A stretch of 64,000 nucleotides of DNA from Grifola frondosa (GCA_001683735.1 LUGG01000002.1:2480001-2544000), one strand, 5' to 3'. Shown: positions 33,301-46,898, counted from the stretch's first letter. Program-made: numbers and translations. The notes: generated by a model not told the origin, from the sequence alone.

Positions 33301-36300
33301 AGTGCGCATATATCAGCAATCGAACCTTCCGTATTTTCTATGACTTACGTTGGTACGCTGGAGCAGTCGACAATAAGCTCACGGAGCCGCTGTTTGACAA
33401 TGGCCAACGCATTTTGTTTCACCTCGTCTGATGCACATAGCAACCAAGAATCACAAAGACCCCGCGCCAGGATCTCTTCTGCTGCATCGATCTCACGGAA
33501 TCGTGGCAGCAGATACGCGAACAAGAAAATATCAGGCAGAAGCGAAACCGAGACTTTATCAGGTAGTGGAATGAGCGCATGATTGTCGACCAATGAACGG
33601 ATGAGGTCCAGCGGGGATTCGAATACAACTATAGGAGCTGCTTCCTCATGCAAAACGTTCTCGAAATGCAAGTTGAACGCGGCACTGAGACTGTCGACTA
33701 AACCATGGAAACAGCTACGGGAGATAAAGTGATCTGGATAGAGGTTTGAGACTACAACTTGGACAAAGGTCGCAAAATAACATACCGGGCGCATGCAGTA
33801 TCCTTCGTACCAGAGATAACTGTGAGCTAGTCGATGAGCTTGAGAGCGCCTCGGAAAGCAAGCCGCCTGCCAAGCCTTCCAGCTCGTCTCCCCTTGGCTC
33901 CAAGTACCGCGGGAGCATACCCCTTTCTGCTGCATCGAGAAGAGGAGGAATGGTGGTGTCCGCTTCTTCAGGATGACTTGCAATGGCAGAGAGGAGCTTG
34001 TGCCACAATTGAAGCGAACGCTGCTCGTCGTGTCGATAGGAAAGATATACGAAAACAAGAGAAGGCATGGAGAGGAGGAGACGATATGCATGATCTTGTA
34101 ACGTATCGTCGATCCGCTATTGACAATAAACAACAATGCTTAGCATAGACCAGCGTAAGTAGAATGGACATACCGCAGCCAGTTCAGGACTCTGGAACAG
34201 AAAGTCACCAAACGTGTCTAGGATTCCCACAAGCGACGACACACGCTCTGGAGTTGTACCTTCCTCTGATTTGAGTATGTTCTCGCAATGCTCCAATGCA
34301 GATTGCACGACCTCCCGAATTAGCGCACTTGAAGCAACAGCAGGTACTGTGTCTTTTTCAAATTGATTTGAGAACGCTTTTAGTACGGTAGGCACTAGCG
34401 TAGAGATGTTGCCTTCCATCGTGACGACCTGTGATCTGATGTTCGTGGCCAGTACATTCCACGCAGCGTCAAAAAGCCCTGGCCGATGATAGTCAGCCGA
34501 TATTGCAAACCCTTGGGCGAGCCACATACCTGCGTGGAGCTGATGCAATGAAAATAGCGTCCGCGCCAGCAACGTTCCTATGATTGCTTCCTCGAGCTTC
34601 AAATGTCTCGCACTGAGTTCTTCCCAGGCCCTTCCAATCTGCTCCTTGACCAGAATCTGCGCCGTTTCTACCTTCCTGACGGCCCCACCTCCAGAGGTCA
34701 GCAGCTCAACGTCTTCATCCGATGAGTTGAGCAGGCGGCGGACGAGGAAGACGACACACTCTAGAAGGGAAGAGAGGAATGCTTGTGAGGCGGCAGCCCT
34801 ATCGAGTGAATTCAACACGCGGGCATCGATAGCGGCCCAGAAGGAGGTGAATAGGTCAGCTAGCGGGGAGGTGGAAGACGATGGCGCCAGGATCTACAAC
34901 CACATCGTATGTTGATTATCGTGGTAATTGGAGCGAGGAAAGATAGACTTACAGAAGACGGGATGGTAGATAGTACAACTAGCATCGCTGGATAGCCTTG
35001 TACAGGAGACCCCGAACAACCCAACGCGAGAAATTGCAAGAATTCCTCATATGCATAGGACGGCTTAGCTGTTGATATTGACTCCTTTAGTTTCGTAGTC
35101 TTCGGAGCTTCCTCATTGCTTTCGTCTAAATCCGATTCCTCGTCCTCCTCCGCTTCCTCCTCAGAAGACGCATCTAATATCCATGCATTTGGGTACTCTA
35201 CATATTGTCAAATGAACATGACATCTAGAGGTTACGTATGAAAGTTATGCACCTTTAAGGAACATCAGGAGGGGCTGCCACATCACGGCTCTAACATTCG
35301 GGTGGGTTCAACCCATGCGGAACGTAGGATTGCACTGCTAAGTACGGGCAGTAATGTTGTCATATAGCCTGCGATGGTATTAGAATCAGAATAAATCGCG
35401 AAAGACATAGTCTCGCACCTTTGCAGGTTTGCAGTACAGTCTGAAGCAGGGACCACGCAGATTTCCGCACCACAGGTTGACCGAACCCAAAGCTCTCAAG
35501 CTGCACGAACGGTGGGATCTTCGCGTGGTATAGTGTGGACCATAGTGCAGGATTGGTGAGCGGCGCGACGAACGAACTCAGTCAGGACCTCCTTTCTCAG
35601 CTTTGAACACGAATCTAATGCGCGGAGCGCAAGGGAGGACAGAAATAAAGGACATCATTTTATTTGTGTACATTAATTCCGAAAAAGACGTATGACACCC
35701 ACTCATAACCCACTCCGCCGCTCCGAACGCGCTCACGCGTAGTCGTGCTTTTCTATCCTGTTCGTTTTCCTCCTCTTCCTCTGTCTTAGCGCGCATGCTT
35801 AACTCATCATCGAATTTCCGGACGGGAGTGCCACGACCCGATCCCCTTCGCGAGGGTGTAGGAGATTGCACCATGGGCTGTGGGGGTTCAAATACAGATA
35901 CACACCTGCAGAATCCAACAGAGCCCTCTGAATGAATTCCCACAGCTGAGACAAGAGGCCCTCATCGAGAATAAGCATTTTAGAAGAATCGCTAGAGAGA
36001 GACACGAAGTTAGACCAAGACTCCCGAGCATATGAGGACACTTGGCGATCTGCATCATGCGCAGCCATACACCAGGTGCCAATGATGAATTCCGCTTGGT
36101 CTGTCGTGGCGACCTCACGAATGTGGAAGAAGACCTTGTCGCGGAGACTCGGGATGCGGAGAAGCGACGCATGCAAGCCAACAGCCAGTAGTCGAATGCG
36201 CCGAGAAGGGTGTATGAACAACGCAGGGCTGTGGTGTAGCTGTAAAATATATGAAGGCGAGAAAAGGAAACGATACACAGGCAAAACGCACCCACACAGG

Positions 36301-36683
36301 AAGCGTCTCTTCTAGAATGGGCAATAGAGAACCGTCTTCCCCTTCACGCCGCGCTTGATCCACCCATGCTGACTGGAATTCCTCGAGCGCCCTGCGCTTC
36401 GTGATCGAGTCTTTCTTGGAGAACCGCCTGAGAACGACGAGCAGGTCTGGCGGGAGTTTCTGTGCGAGACCGAGGGTGTCGATAGGTCTGGCTGAACAGG
36501 AGCAGGTTTAACTGGAGGGATGTAAACTTTCTTCTGGGGTTCCTTATTTTTCTTTTTGTCCTTCCCCTTGGCCTTCTTCTCCTTCGGCAGTGAAGGCTCT
36601 TCCACCACTCCGTGGGCGACTGCTGCTTTTCGAGCGTGTTTCTTGCGCGTCGCAGAGGAAGCGGACGACTTGCTCTTTGCCAT
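30347..36683 (-). CDS. LTN1: E3 ubiquitin-protein ligase listerin (ribosome quality control)
   Basis: Ubiquitinates nascent chains stalled on 60S subunits in the cytosol. Reads from ATG 36683 (Lys/Ser-rich MAKSKSSASSATRKKHARKA) through many exons to TAG at 30347-30349. The N-terminal listerin block is LPPDLLVVLRRFSKKDSITK then RRALEEFQSAWVDQARREG. The long middle is HEAT/ARM-like helical repeats (for example IREVATTDQAEFIIGTWCMA near 36120). The C-terminus is a variant RING: CKTCKNRFHASCLYK, an intron, then WFQTSHSSSCPLCRSEII. Exon 1 has an apparent missing C near 36485, between PVQPD and IDTLGLAQ. Protein roughly 1700 aa, usual for the family. Exons in the middle were not all resolved. Confidence 0.88.
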
Positions 36684-37287
36684 GGTCGCGTAGTATTAGG
36701 CAGGGATACTCTCAAGCAGATGCGAAGACGGTAAAACAGGATATTCAAGAGAATGAATCAGCTACCGAGCTTTTAACTGTGTTTGCCGCCGACAATGCGT
36801 CATACACACGAAGGCGTGCAGAATAAATGTCGGATGATCGTCGACAGTGTTATGGATGCACTCAGTTATCGAGGAATCTCCGTTGCCTCGATGCACAGGA
36901 TGCACAGGCTTAAGGCGATACAAGAGGGTGGAAGTTACTTGATGAAAGTGTTAACTTGGTTCAACGTTTCTGTGGTAGAATGGTGGTGTCTGGGGTATTG
37001 ACATTATGTAAGCGATGTCACCTCCGAATCGAGAGTGACTCGATGACCTCTGTGAGCTTCATTGGAGTTTCATGCTGTCCGGGACAATTTATAACTGGAA
37101 GCATGACTTTTTTAAAAGTGCTGGATTTAGAAAACGAGAGCGAGAATAAAGCAGCGAATGTAAAGATGACGGCCCGTTTAAAATAGTGTGACTTCGTCAC
37201 GCTCTTTCTTGTCACGCCCCAGTTAGCAGTCTGCGATCGTCGAGTTGGTTCTTTGTTGATTCCGAACACCATTCGGTTCGTTTTCAA
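36684..37287. promoter_or_regulatory. Divergent promoter region, LTN1 and a small unknown gene
   Basis: About 600 bp between the LTN1 ATG (minus) and the ATG at 37288 (plus). Short ORFs only; no motif that I recognise as a specific operator. Presumably contains both promoters. Confidence 0.4.
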
Positions 37288-37883
37288 ATGCATGAACCAG
37301 GTGAGCTACACATGGGTCGCATTCAATATCATTACCAATTACGACCAGCGCAATCTCAATATGCTGCTGCTGCTCGCGTTCCCTTGATTAAATCGCCGAG
37401 TCTTCGCGTCCCGCGCCCGGTGAGTTGGATCAATTGTTAGTGAGTTTGGCAACTGACATTGTGGGGAGATAGGTGGAATTACCTCCTGATATACATCCGC
37501 TTCCCGACAGCGTAACTGCATATGTAAGTGTTGAATCACACTCACGCTATACCTAATTTTCCGAATCCGTATCATAGTTCGTCTATCCCTTCACCCTGGA
37601 ACCCCATGTCCTTACACTTGAGACTTCACGAAGATCTACGCTCGCGGCACATGCTGCTAGACGCGAGGCCTTCCTCAAGTCTCGTGAAGATGAGAAGGAG
37701 CGCCGTAAACGTGAGGCCCTGCGCAGAATCGCCCCAGGTTTCGAACCTCAGGGAACCCCATTAGTACCAACAAAGCGATTATCAGGTATCCCAACCTCTA
37801 ATTTCGGAGATAATCCAAGCCATCAGCATTCCAAATCCGTTATGGAGGATCTGGTCGATCAGCTGGCTGCTCTTGATCACTAG
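37288..37883 (+). CDS. Conserved-looking hypothetical protein, 146 aa
   Basis: Four exons with good splice sites and consistent phases: 37288-37300, 37349-37419, 37473-37523, 37578-37883. The protein starts MHEPAQSQYAAAARVPLIKS, then VELPPDIHPLPDSVTAYFVY and PFTLEPHVLTLETS, a highly charged helix (EAFLKSREDEKERRKREALR), a proline/glycine-rich segment and a short acidic C-terminus (SVMEDLVDQLAALDH). No signal peptide or membrane segment. The charged helix suggests a coiled coil or nucleic-acid/protein contact. I do not recognise the family. The clean splicing over four short exons argues it is a real gene. Confidence 0.72.
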
Positions 37884-38313
37884 CTGCCCTCTCATTCTAC
37901 CTTCTGCGGATTTATGTACAGTATTCAGTATGATTTTATACTGTATTTGGATACCCATGTAATTGCTTGACCCGATATTTAAGTCCTAGCATTATCCAGC
38001 CCGTAATGTATCTATCGAACTTCTGGTATAATGGGCTCTGATCGCCACCTGAAGAACATAACGCCGATACTCTCCTCTCCTTGTTAATGAATAGAAACAA
38101 GACATTTGCATAGACTACAGATTACACATTACCACTCTGACCTCCACGAATCCATCAAAGGTGCAGTGATATCATCTCATTAGCAGGAATACAGATCGTA
38201 AGTCTTGATAAATCCCAGAAAACTAGAACGATAAAGACAGCAAGGACAGATGGCAGCAGTAACAACAGATCTTGGAGACATGATGGCATAGCAAGGTCCC
38301 GGGGCCAATTCAG
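37884..38313. other. Intergenic, convergent 3' ends
   Basis: About 430 bp, AT-rich, between the stop of the small unknown gene and the PDS5 stop. Likely 3' UTRs. Nothing else seen. Confidence 0.5.
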
Positions 38314-41300
38314 TCATCCGACGAAGATACCTTCGGCTTTCGCTTCGCTGATTTCTTGGCTTGCTGCTTGATCCTCGCCTTGAAGAAAGTGTCAAGTCGA
38401 CTTCGTAATGAAAGCTTACCCCGTCACGTACCTTGGCCCTCGTCCTCGCACCTCTACCTAATTTCTCTTCTCGTTCTGGCTTCTGGGCTTCCTCTTCTGA
38501 CGATTCCGACTCATCAGGCTCTCCGGCCGATGTCGGCTCGTCGATATCTTCGTCCGACTCGGAAGGCAACGACTCTTCCTCGTCCGATTCGTCCGCCTTG
38601 CGTCGTTTCGTAATTCGTGGCCGCCTGTGCAAAAGACATGAATATCAGATCGACATAATGCGGCGATACAACATACTTCGTGCTCCCATTAGTCTTCGCC
38701 GCCGCTTTGCGCTTCCCTGCTGTCTTGCGCTCCGCACGAGGCTTGTCCGGCTAAATTCTCGATATCAGTACAACACCTAACTAGGGGGAGAAGCCGATCT
38801 ACCTTTGGCTCCTGCGCAGCCTTCGACTGTTTGGCATGCTCTGCAAGCCAAGACAGCGTGTTCTCTGGTAGATAGATTGTCTTCAAAATCTGAGGTCATA
38901 GGTCAGCAGGTGGAGGCGCATAGTGAGTTGCTCGAATTTCTGACCTCATTCGCAGCCTCAGCATTCGGTAGGGGTCTCAAGATATCCGCTGGTAGGCGCA
39001 CTTTGCCTGGGAAACTCTCCAGGCTCCATGAATGAGACTTCGCTCGAGCCTTAATCAAATGCTGCGCTAGCTCAGCCGCAACGTATAGATTCTAAAGCAG
39101 ATTGTCTTAATAACTTAGACTTGAATGTATCACACAACTTTACCTCGCTATAAACATGGGACTCTGCGTCGCGAACAGTTTTCGCCTTCATCGCTAGATG
39201 GTATAGGAGCGCAACGTTCTCAGCAGATGCAACAAGATCAAGATAAAACTCGATATATCTAGAGTACCAGTCAATAAGTGAGTGATACAATTGCGAGATT
39301 AAATACTCACTTGGCGATATCTGGCAGACTTTCCTCAGTGACAGCAAAATCCGGATGGTGCGCTAATAGGTGAAGTAGGCGGATGAACGTGTATTCGAAG
39401 CGCGTAAGCTTCACGGCTAAGCAAAATAACATTGAGTATTTAAATGTCATTATGTCAAAATCTTACCTTTAGGCATCGCCCTCACAGCGAAGCTAACGTA
39501 GGCTTGCGCCTACATACAATCAAGGTCAGCTTAAGGTCGGGGTATCTCATTAGCTAACCTGCCTTAGTCTTGACATCAGCCTCGGGGTCATGCACCGAGA
39601 GAAAGGGGATCACGTTGAACTGAACGGGAAGTTTGCGTGTCGACAGTAACAGCACTAGTTTCTCCATAAACGTCATCCGCACTTGGTAGCAAGGATCCTA
39701 GGAAGTACTATTCGCCACTGATTCATGATAAGGGGAAACGAAGACTCACTTGAATCATAATGGCTAGGCCAACAAAGTCTTTTCCAATCTCGCCAGCATA
39801 GGCTTCGATGGTGGACAGATGCAAAAGAGAGATGGCAGCCTGTAACCGTAGGCGAGCTTTCGTCTTCGGGCTGAAAGACGGTCAAAAAGTCCATTCGAAA
39901 ATGAGAGAAAACAGACATACTCATCAACTGCTTCGCTAGTGAAAGAGCCGTTGAAGCGAATCAGCGCAGCAAACATCTTTAGTACTGGTCTTGCGATATC
40001 GACAGCCGTTTCTGCAGATGAGTGCGCAATGCACCTGTTCCGGCAGACTTTAAGCGATAGGAGTTTCGCCCTCAACTCAGGTGTCATCGCCGAACCTTCC
40101 ACCCATTCCTCGTCGGTGTCCATTTGATCCTGATGAGATTGGTTAGATCGTTGTCTCTCTGAAGACATCATAATCGCGTACTAGATCGGACTGAGGTTTC
40201 ATGAGGACTTGCTTGAGGAGGAAGGCCATGATTACATCACTCTTCTGCTCGAACGCATCCGGTGCCTTAAGAGCTAGCTGAGCGAGAACTGAAATGTGTG
40301 CGACCAGATGATCTGGATCGGCCTCTGGAAGTTCTTCAGCAATCGACTGATGCACATCATCATCAGCCATAGACCAACTAAGGAGGCCGGCCACCCACAT
40401 CAACAACTTCACCGCACAAATCTTCTGCATTCTTCGAGCATGCAAGTATCCGTGCGGCAAACTTTGCATGTCGATAGTTGGAGTCCATCACGAACCGCAT
40501 CACTCTCTCGGTTGTACGTCTACCGTCCAAATGTCAATGCATAAGAAGTGTCGTGAATCCGCATAAACTCACTTATCACTAGGAGTCAACCGATTATCCC
40601 ACATCGCGACGGCGGCCAGCGCCTGCAGACAGACTTCCACGAGTTGCGTATTCTTATCATCCGCGATTGCCTTGGAGAACTCGCCAATGTGAGACTTGTG
40701 TATCGCTGGACAGTGCTTCGATACATAAGACATCCAAATCTGCGCATTATGCGCCGAGGCCTGGGCTAGACTGTTTCCAAGGCCATCACTCGCTGAATCG
40801 CCCTTTTGTATTCGCTTTACAAGAGTCGGTATCGATGACTGGTTAACCATACGCAAACTTGCACGACGAACGAAGGTCGTCATTGTTGGCAGGATAGATG
40901 GCGATGACTGCTCCACTCGCCGCAAGAATTCATTCTACTCCGCACGTCAGCCGATGTCCGGCAATCCATAGGGAAACAAGAGCGGTGGTACTCACTGTTG
41001 CCTTCACGAGTCCCTTCAGATCTGTTTGTGGATCCATACAGGTTTTCAGCAGCTTGTAAAGCCTGCCCTCATTTGCATTCGCGAATGTTTTCAGGTCATC
41101 GGTTGCTTTTTGCGGGTCTGAAAAATGTGCTAACGACAGATCGCGGTAAATATCGAACACATCACACTTATGTAAGATACGTAACTCACCTGCGATCATC
41201 TTAGTCACATTGTTCAGCCTATCAGCAACAGCATCCTCGTTCTCATCCGATGATGCCTCCCTGTCAAAGGCGATTCAGCAGAATATTGCACCGAAGATGA

Positions 41301-43270
41301 AGACAACGAACATTGTTATCAATACAACACTGGACGAATCTCTCGTAGACCGTTGGCCGTCTATGGCACAAGGGGAAGAATGTGTCAGCGAGTGGATATG
41401 ATGATCTTACACATTGCGAGAATGAACTCGTACTCACACTCCCTTTAAACCCGAGAAACTCAGCAATGCGTTAATAGCTGGTTCATCAAGAAACCTCATA
41501 GTAAGGAGTAGCCTGTCCGTCCATGCAACCTCATCGATATCGCTGCCTTTCGATGTAGATGCTGAAGGTGAGGGAAGAGGCAGTATGTATTCCGCAAGAA
41601 TCTGCTCCGCTACAGCCCTATGTGAAAAGGTTATGCGTTAATCTCAGCCACAATAGCACATGAACGCTGACTGACTTTACTTCTTTCGTGGTGGATGCCA
41701 TATGCAATATCTCTTCTGGTATCCATGAGAATTGCGCGACCGCAGCGGTATCGTTATTCTCACTATATCAGAAATTGTATGAAATCAGGAGCGAAGATGT
41801 ATCGCAATCGCTAGGGCTCACATTTCGGGGTATGCTAGGCTGTACAACCGCCCTGCAGCATTCATGGCTTCCATACGGACAAGATGCTAATAAAATACAA
41901 AAGTCAGATGAGAAACTTGGGCCAACCTCAATTAGAAGTTTTACCTTCTTGTCAAGACCACGACCAACAACTGAGCGAAGTTGAGCTTCCGAAACATGAT
42001 GCAAGGCAGTTTCATAGTCCAACTGGGCATACAACTTGCAGACAGCTGCTCGGACCTTCTCGTCTGGATCGAATAACTTCAGTTGCAGGGTTGCTGTACA
42101 ACGAGAGCATCAGGATTAAACCCAGTTTGACAACGAGGACGTGTATGAATTACCTTCGACTTCTTCCCGAGCATCGGTAAGATTTGCAAGAAGACCTTTT
42201 AGAGTCTCCACAAACGTCAGCCTCACGGTAACATTTTTGTCATTCTTCCTGAGAAGCCAGAAATTCCACGTTGTAGGATACTTCTTGGCCAGGTCCGTAC
42301 CACCCTTATCTGCAAACATCTCCCCCAGCACCTGCGTTGCCATCACTCGGAGCTGGACCTGCTCAACACGCAGCTCTTCCTCGAGCTGTGGGACGACGTT
42401 GTGGAGCAAGGATGGACAGGAGCGGTTGAGTTGCTTGATGAGGTCGTGTGCATTGCGGACTTCGTCAAACTCTTCCTCTCGAGCGCGGTCGACGATGATG
42501 TCCGTGAAGTATTGACAGACATGCCGCTGGAGCTTGTCCGATGTTGCATTGCATACTTGAACAGCGAGTCGATATGCGGGTTGGTCCATGCGCTGTGGCA
42601 ACAAAGCTCGTAATCAGCCACATTTCCATAAGATGAGAGAACGTACAGCGTTCTTGTCCATGAACTGCGTCATTATAGTCTCAAGAACATCGTATGGAAG
42701 GCTCTGACACTCATCGATCAGAGCAATGAGAATGTCGGCCATGAATAGCTCGATCTTCTTCGCGAGGTCGCGTCTGACAACAAGGAAGAAATCCCGGAAG
42801 ACTTCAACCATAAGTTCCTCGGCGTTCGGTAGATCGCAAACAAGAACAACGCTTTTGACGGTTGATAGAGACTCGAGAAGGTGAAAGTATTCATTGTAGT
42901 ATGGAGAATCGGGGCCCTTGAGACCTGCGGTTAACTGGCGGAAGAAGAATTGAAATATATCCCTGAGTTCGGTGTGGGTATACGGGGCATCCGGGGCATA
43001 TAGTCTCAGGAGATCAGCTAGACAGCATGCAGCATAGGCTTTTACGCCTCGGTCTTTGTGGAGGAGAATGGATGTGTTAATGAGCTCCTTGCGGACCGCA
43101 GACAAGGAATGGACGTCTACAAGCTCCTGGTCCATGTCCGCGAGCTCGGTATGGAGAGCCTTGAGCTTCTTCTGGAGCGCATCTGTAGAGAGACCCTTTC
43201 CGACGAGTTTATCGTGAAATTTGAGCTTTCTTGGGCTTGGCTGGCCTGCGGTGCGAGTCTGAGCCACCAT
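38314..43270 (-). CDS. PDS5: Sister chromatid cohesion protein PDS5
   Basis: HEAT-repeat regulator of cohesin loading, maintenance and release in the nucleus. Starts at ATG 43268-43270 (MVAQTRTAGQPSPRKLKFHD); the longer upstream frame MPKSWRRG is less likely because the conserved family start is near KLVGKGLSTDALQKKLKALH. The first exon has the diagnostic segments CCLADLLRLYAPDAPYTHTE and LRDIFQFFFRQLTAGLKGPD. About a dozen or more introns of 50-60 nt follow. The C-terminus is acidic then basic (ITKRRKADESDEEESLPSES, KQQAKKSAKRKPKVSSSDD) with TGA at 38314-38316, which suits a nuclear protein with phosphorylatable and NLS-like tail. Estimated length about 1250 aa, normal for the family. Confidence 0.92.
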
Positions 43271-43400
43271 GGTATGAGGGAAGAGCGCGTAGCGCGTTGT
43301 TTTGACATGTTGTCCGCGTCTCCAGCTTTTCGGCACATTGGCCTTGCCAATTGCCTGCCAACGCGTCCACTGCTTAATCTATTTCTTCTGTTCTATTTCA
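43271..43400. promoter_or_regulatory. Compact bidirectional promoter, PDS5 and NAT1
   Basis: Only 130 bp separate the two start codons in head-to-head orientation. The sequence is CT-rich on the plus strand near 43371-43398. Both genes must share this DNA for their 5' leaders and core promoters. No TATA box is evident. Confidence 0.65.
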
Positions 43401-46400
43401 ATGCCTCCAGCAGGGATTCCACCCAAAAGAGCACTCCCCTCCAAGGAGGCTTCTCTCTTCAAAGAGGTCTTGAATCTCTACGAGACTAGACAACTCAAGA
43501 AGGGGCTGAAGGCTGCCGACCAGATCCTCAAAAAGTTCCCCGATCATGGAGGTACTTGTCCTACTTTCTTAATATTATCATTTGAATATATATGTTTTCC
43601 ACAGAAACTATTTGCATGAAGGGATTGGTTCTCACCCACATGGGAAGACGAGATGAGGGACTCGAGCTCGTGAAGAAGGGTGTCCGCCTAGACTTGACTT
43701 CACACATCTGTTGGCATGTGTTCGGTTTGATCCAGAAGGGAGAGAAAAATTATGAGGAGGCATTGAAATCCTACAGTCAGGCTTTGAGGTTCGACAAGGT
43801 CGGTTCGCTATCATGATCTCGGAAAGATTGACCAACGTATGTTCTTGCCTGCTGCCTCTAGGAGAATCTGAATATCTTGCGGGACGCGGCTCACTTGCAA
43901 ACTCAATTACGTATCTTTGACGGCTTGGTAGAAACTCGACATACTCTTTTGCGTCTTCGTCCTACTCTCCGGCAGAACTGGGTCGGTCTTTCTGTGGCAT
44001 ATCATCTGAATGGAAATCTCTCAGAAGCGAAGAAAGTGCTGGAGCACTATGAGATGACTTTGAAGGTATGTTCGGCGAGACATAGGCGTACGGCACCTTT
44101 TACATTCATATTTAGAACGTCCCAGACTACGATGTCGAGCATTCAGAAGTCTTGCTCTATCATGTCCGTGTTTTGGAGGAACTGGGTGAAACCAACGAGG
44201 CTCTTGCTCTCCTCGACGTCAATGCAAAATCTCGCGCAATCATCGATCGCGTTGCCATTATGGAATTCCGAGGTAAGTTGACCCGGATTGTACGACACTA
44301 CGAGCCATATCAATTCCTCGTTCCCAGCTCGGTTGTTATCTAAACTTGGTATGGAAGACGCCGAACATACATGGCAAGCGTTGATCGAACAGAACCCGGA
44401 CTGTCACGACTACTACAGAGGCTTCCTTTCTAATCGCGGCATTGACCTTGGTAGGGTGATGACGTCCGGAAAACACCGATCACAACTCATTCATGTCTAT
44501 CTAGATACCGTTACGGACGAAAACCGGGGTGAAGCCTTGAAATGCCTGCGTGACTTCGCCGACCAGCATCTCCGTGCCAGTGCTCCGCGACGCTTGGCTT
44601 TGAATCTTGCTGTAGGTATGTGAGATCATCTCGTGCATCCCTTATGATGTGTGCTGATGACCATATTCAAGGCGACGAATTCAAAGCTTTGGTGGAGCCA
44701 TACTTGATGTCCGGATTGGATAAAGGCATCCCATCGCTGTTTGCTGACATCAAAGCGCTGTACCAGGACTCTCATAAACAACAAGTTATTGAGGATATCG
44801 TCGAAGCGCTACGTGAGAAACTTGCACCTTCCCCCGATGACACCGCCCCAGCATCTGAACCTACTACATACCTTTGGACACTCTACTTCCTGGCTCAGCA
44901 CCACTCTTACTTGTCACGACACCAGCGTGCGTTGTCCCTACTTGACCAGGCGACTTCCCATACCCCTACTCTTCCCGAACTTCTTATGTTCAGAGCGCGT
45001 GTACTGAAGCGGTGTGGAGACCCGTTCGGTGCCGTCCGGTGTATGGATGAGGCTCGCTGTCTAGACCTCCAGGATCGATTCCTCAACACAAAATGTGGCA
45101 AGTATAGACTGCGAGCCGGCTTGGTTGAGGAAGCAAGCGAGATTTTCGGGTTGTTTACCAAGGTTTGTCTCGTTGCGGTATAAGCAAATTGCCGTTTCTT
45201 ATTCCTGCATCGCGTCTTCCAATTCATCTCGTCGTACACGCTGGTCAGAAAGACGCGCCAAGCCCAGGCGCCGATCTAGAGGACATGCAATCGCTGCTTT
45301 ACCTCAAGGAGGAGGCCGACGCGCAGCTACGAACTGGCAACATCGGTCTGGCTCTGAAGAGGTACATGGCTGTGCAGAAGGTCCGTGCAACTATTCAATA
45401 ATTGAAACCTTGCGCAGGCTCCTCCACGCGTGGTGTTCGCTGTGTTCGCGAGATTCATGTAGCCCAACGATATCGTTGCCAGGTGTTTGACGAGATTGAG
45501 GACGACCAATTCGACTTCCACGGTTATTCGCTGCGCAAATTTACCGTCAACGTCTACATAGAGTGGGTATTCTTTCGATTTGAGACATTCGACTCATTTA
45601 GTTAACATTCTACGTCCGCCATAGCATGATCATTTGGGAAGATCATCTCCGATCACATCCAGCATACGTCTATTCTGCCATCGCCGCTTCGCAAGTCTGT
45701 CCTTGTCTTCTACTTCATCCATGACGTAATTTAACGTTGTCCGCGTGTTGCTCAGATATTTGTTCGACTTCACGACGATCCCTCAATTGCCAGGAAGTCC
45801 AGCTCCACATGTTCGTCCGCCTGAAATAAATTGTCGCGCGTACTGACTAACTTCTTCCAGCAAATTTAACGGATGCTGAAAAGAAGGCTAAGAAAAAGGC
45901 CAAGAAAGCTGCTCACAAAGTTCATGAAGAAACCAAAAAAAGTAAGCGACGGTTCTTCATATTATCTCTACTTGTTTTATTTAGAAGTGAATACAGTCAC
46001 GGCACCCGGACCTTCGTCAAACGAAGACAAAGGTCTGGAGCCGGGACCTGTCAAGGATGACGATCCCGATGGCACTAAGCTTATGAAGGCTCCTGACCTT
46101 CTGGAAAGAGCAGCCAAATTACTCAAGCCATTGAGCACCCTGGCAGCAAAGAACATAGACGTGTGGATAGCGATCTACGATGTATCTGTTCGGCGAAGTG
46201 CGTGACATCTCCCTAATATGCGCCTTATTTTCTGATCGCAATGCCGCTAGAAAAATATCTGCAAGCTGTCAAAGCCCTTAACCATGCCCGATCACTGGAC
46301 CCTGCTAACCCTGAATTACATATCCGAATAGTACATCTACGAAACACCAGTAAGCATAGCTACCGCTGACGTTTTTCATGCCCACTTAATTTTTTTCAAG

Positions 46401-46898
46401 TTACAGCGCTATCTGAATTGCCTCCAGCGCCAGTCAGCCCCGTCCTGTCTGCGGCTATTTCCACATTGCTGCCGGATGAACTTTCGCTAGAAGTCTTCAA
46501 TTCGCAGTACTTGCAGCAGCATCCTGGGGACGCAAAAGTAACCCTCGCCGCTGCTAAGGTTTCGCGAATACTGGGTGCTCCTCGGGAGGAAGTGGAGTCT
46601 GCCGTTTTCGGGGTGCTGGCTGATGAAGAGCATTTAACCATCAAGGCGAGTTGCGGGTATCTGTTCCGAAAGCTGTTTGTCATAACGCGTTTTCGACCTC
46701 TAGGTTGCTCAAAGTGTCTTGGAACTGCTCAACGAGATCCACTCTCCTCGAGCGGACGAGTTCAGAGCGGCTTGTGATGCAAAGTTTGAGTTATCCACTC
46801 TGTTCAAACCCGCCAGTGAAATTCTCGCCATGCGTCACAATGTTTTGGAAGGCGATATTGCCAAGGAGGAGGTTGAGAAGGCAGAAATACTCAGCTAA
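43401..46898 (+). CDS. NAT1: NatA N-terminal acetyltransferase auxiliary subunit (NAA15/Nat1)
   Basis: Ribosome-anchoring TPR scaffold of NatA, which acetylates N-termini co-translationally with Naa10. Starts at ATG 43401 (MPPAGIPPKRALPSKEASLF). TPR-type helices run through the protein: KEVLNLYETRQLKKGLKAAD, CMKGLVLTHMGRRDEGLELV, HVFGLIQKGEKNYEEALKSY, LLYHVRVLEELGETNEALAL. The family C-terminal part holds a Lys-rich segment (AEKKAKKKAKKAAHKVHEET), PLSTLAAKNIDVWIAIYDV and a final VAQSVLELLNEIHSPRADEF. TAA at 46896-46898. About a dozen short introns; one, 46646-46703, begins GCGAGT and ends TAG (GC-AG). Estimated length about 850 aa. No frame break was noticed. Confidence 0.93.
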
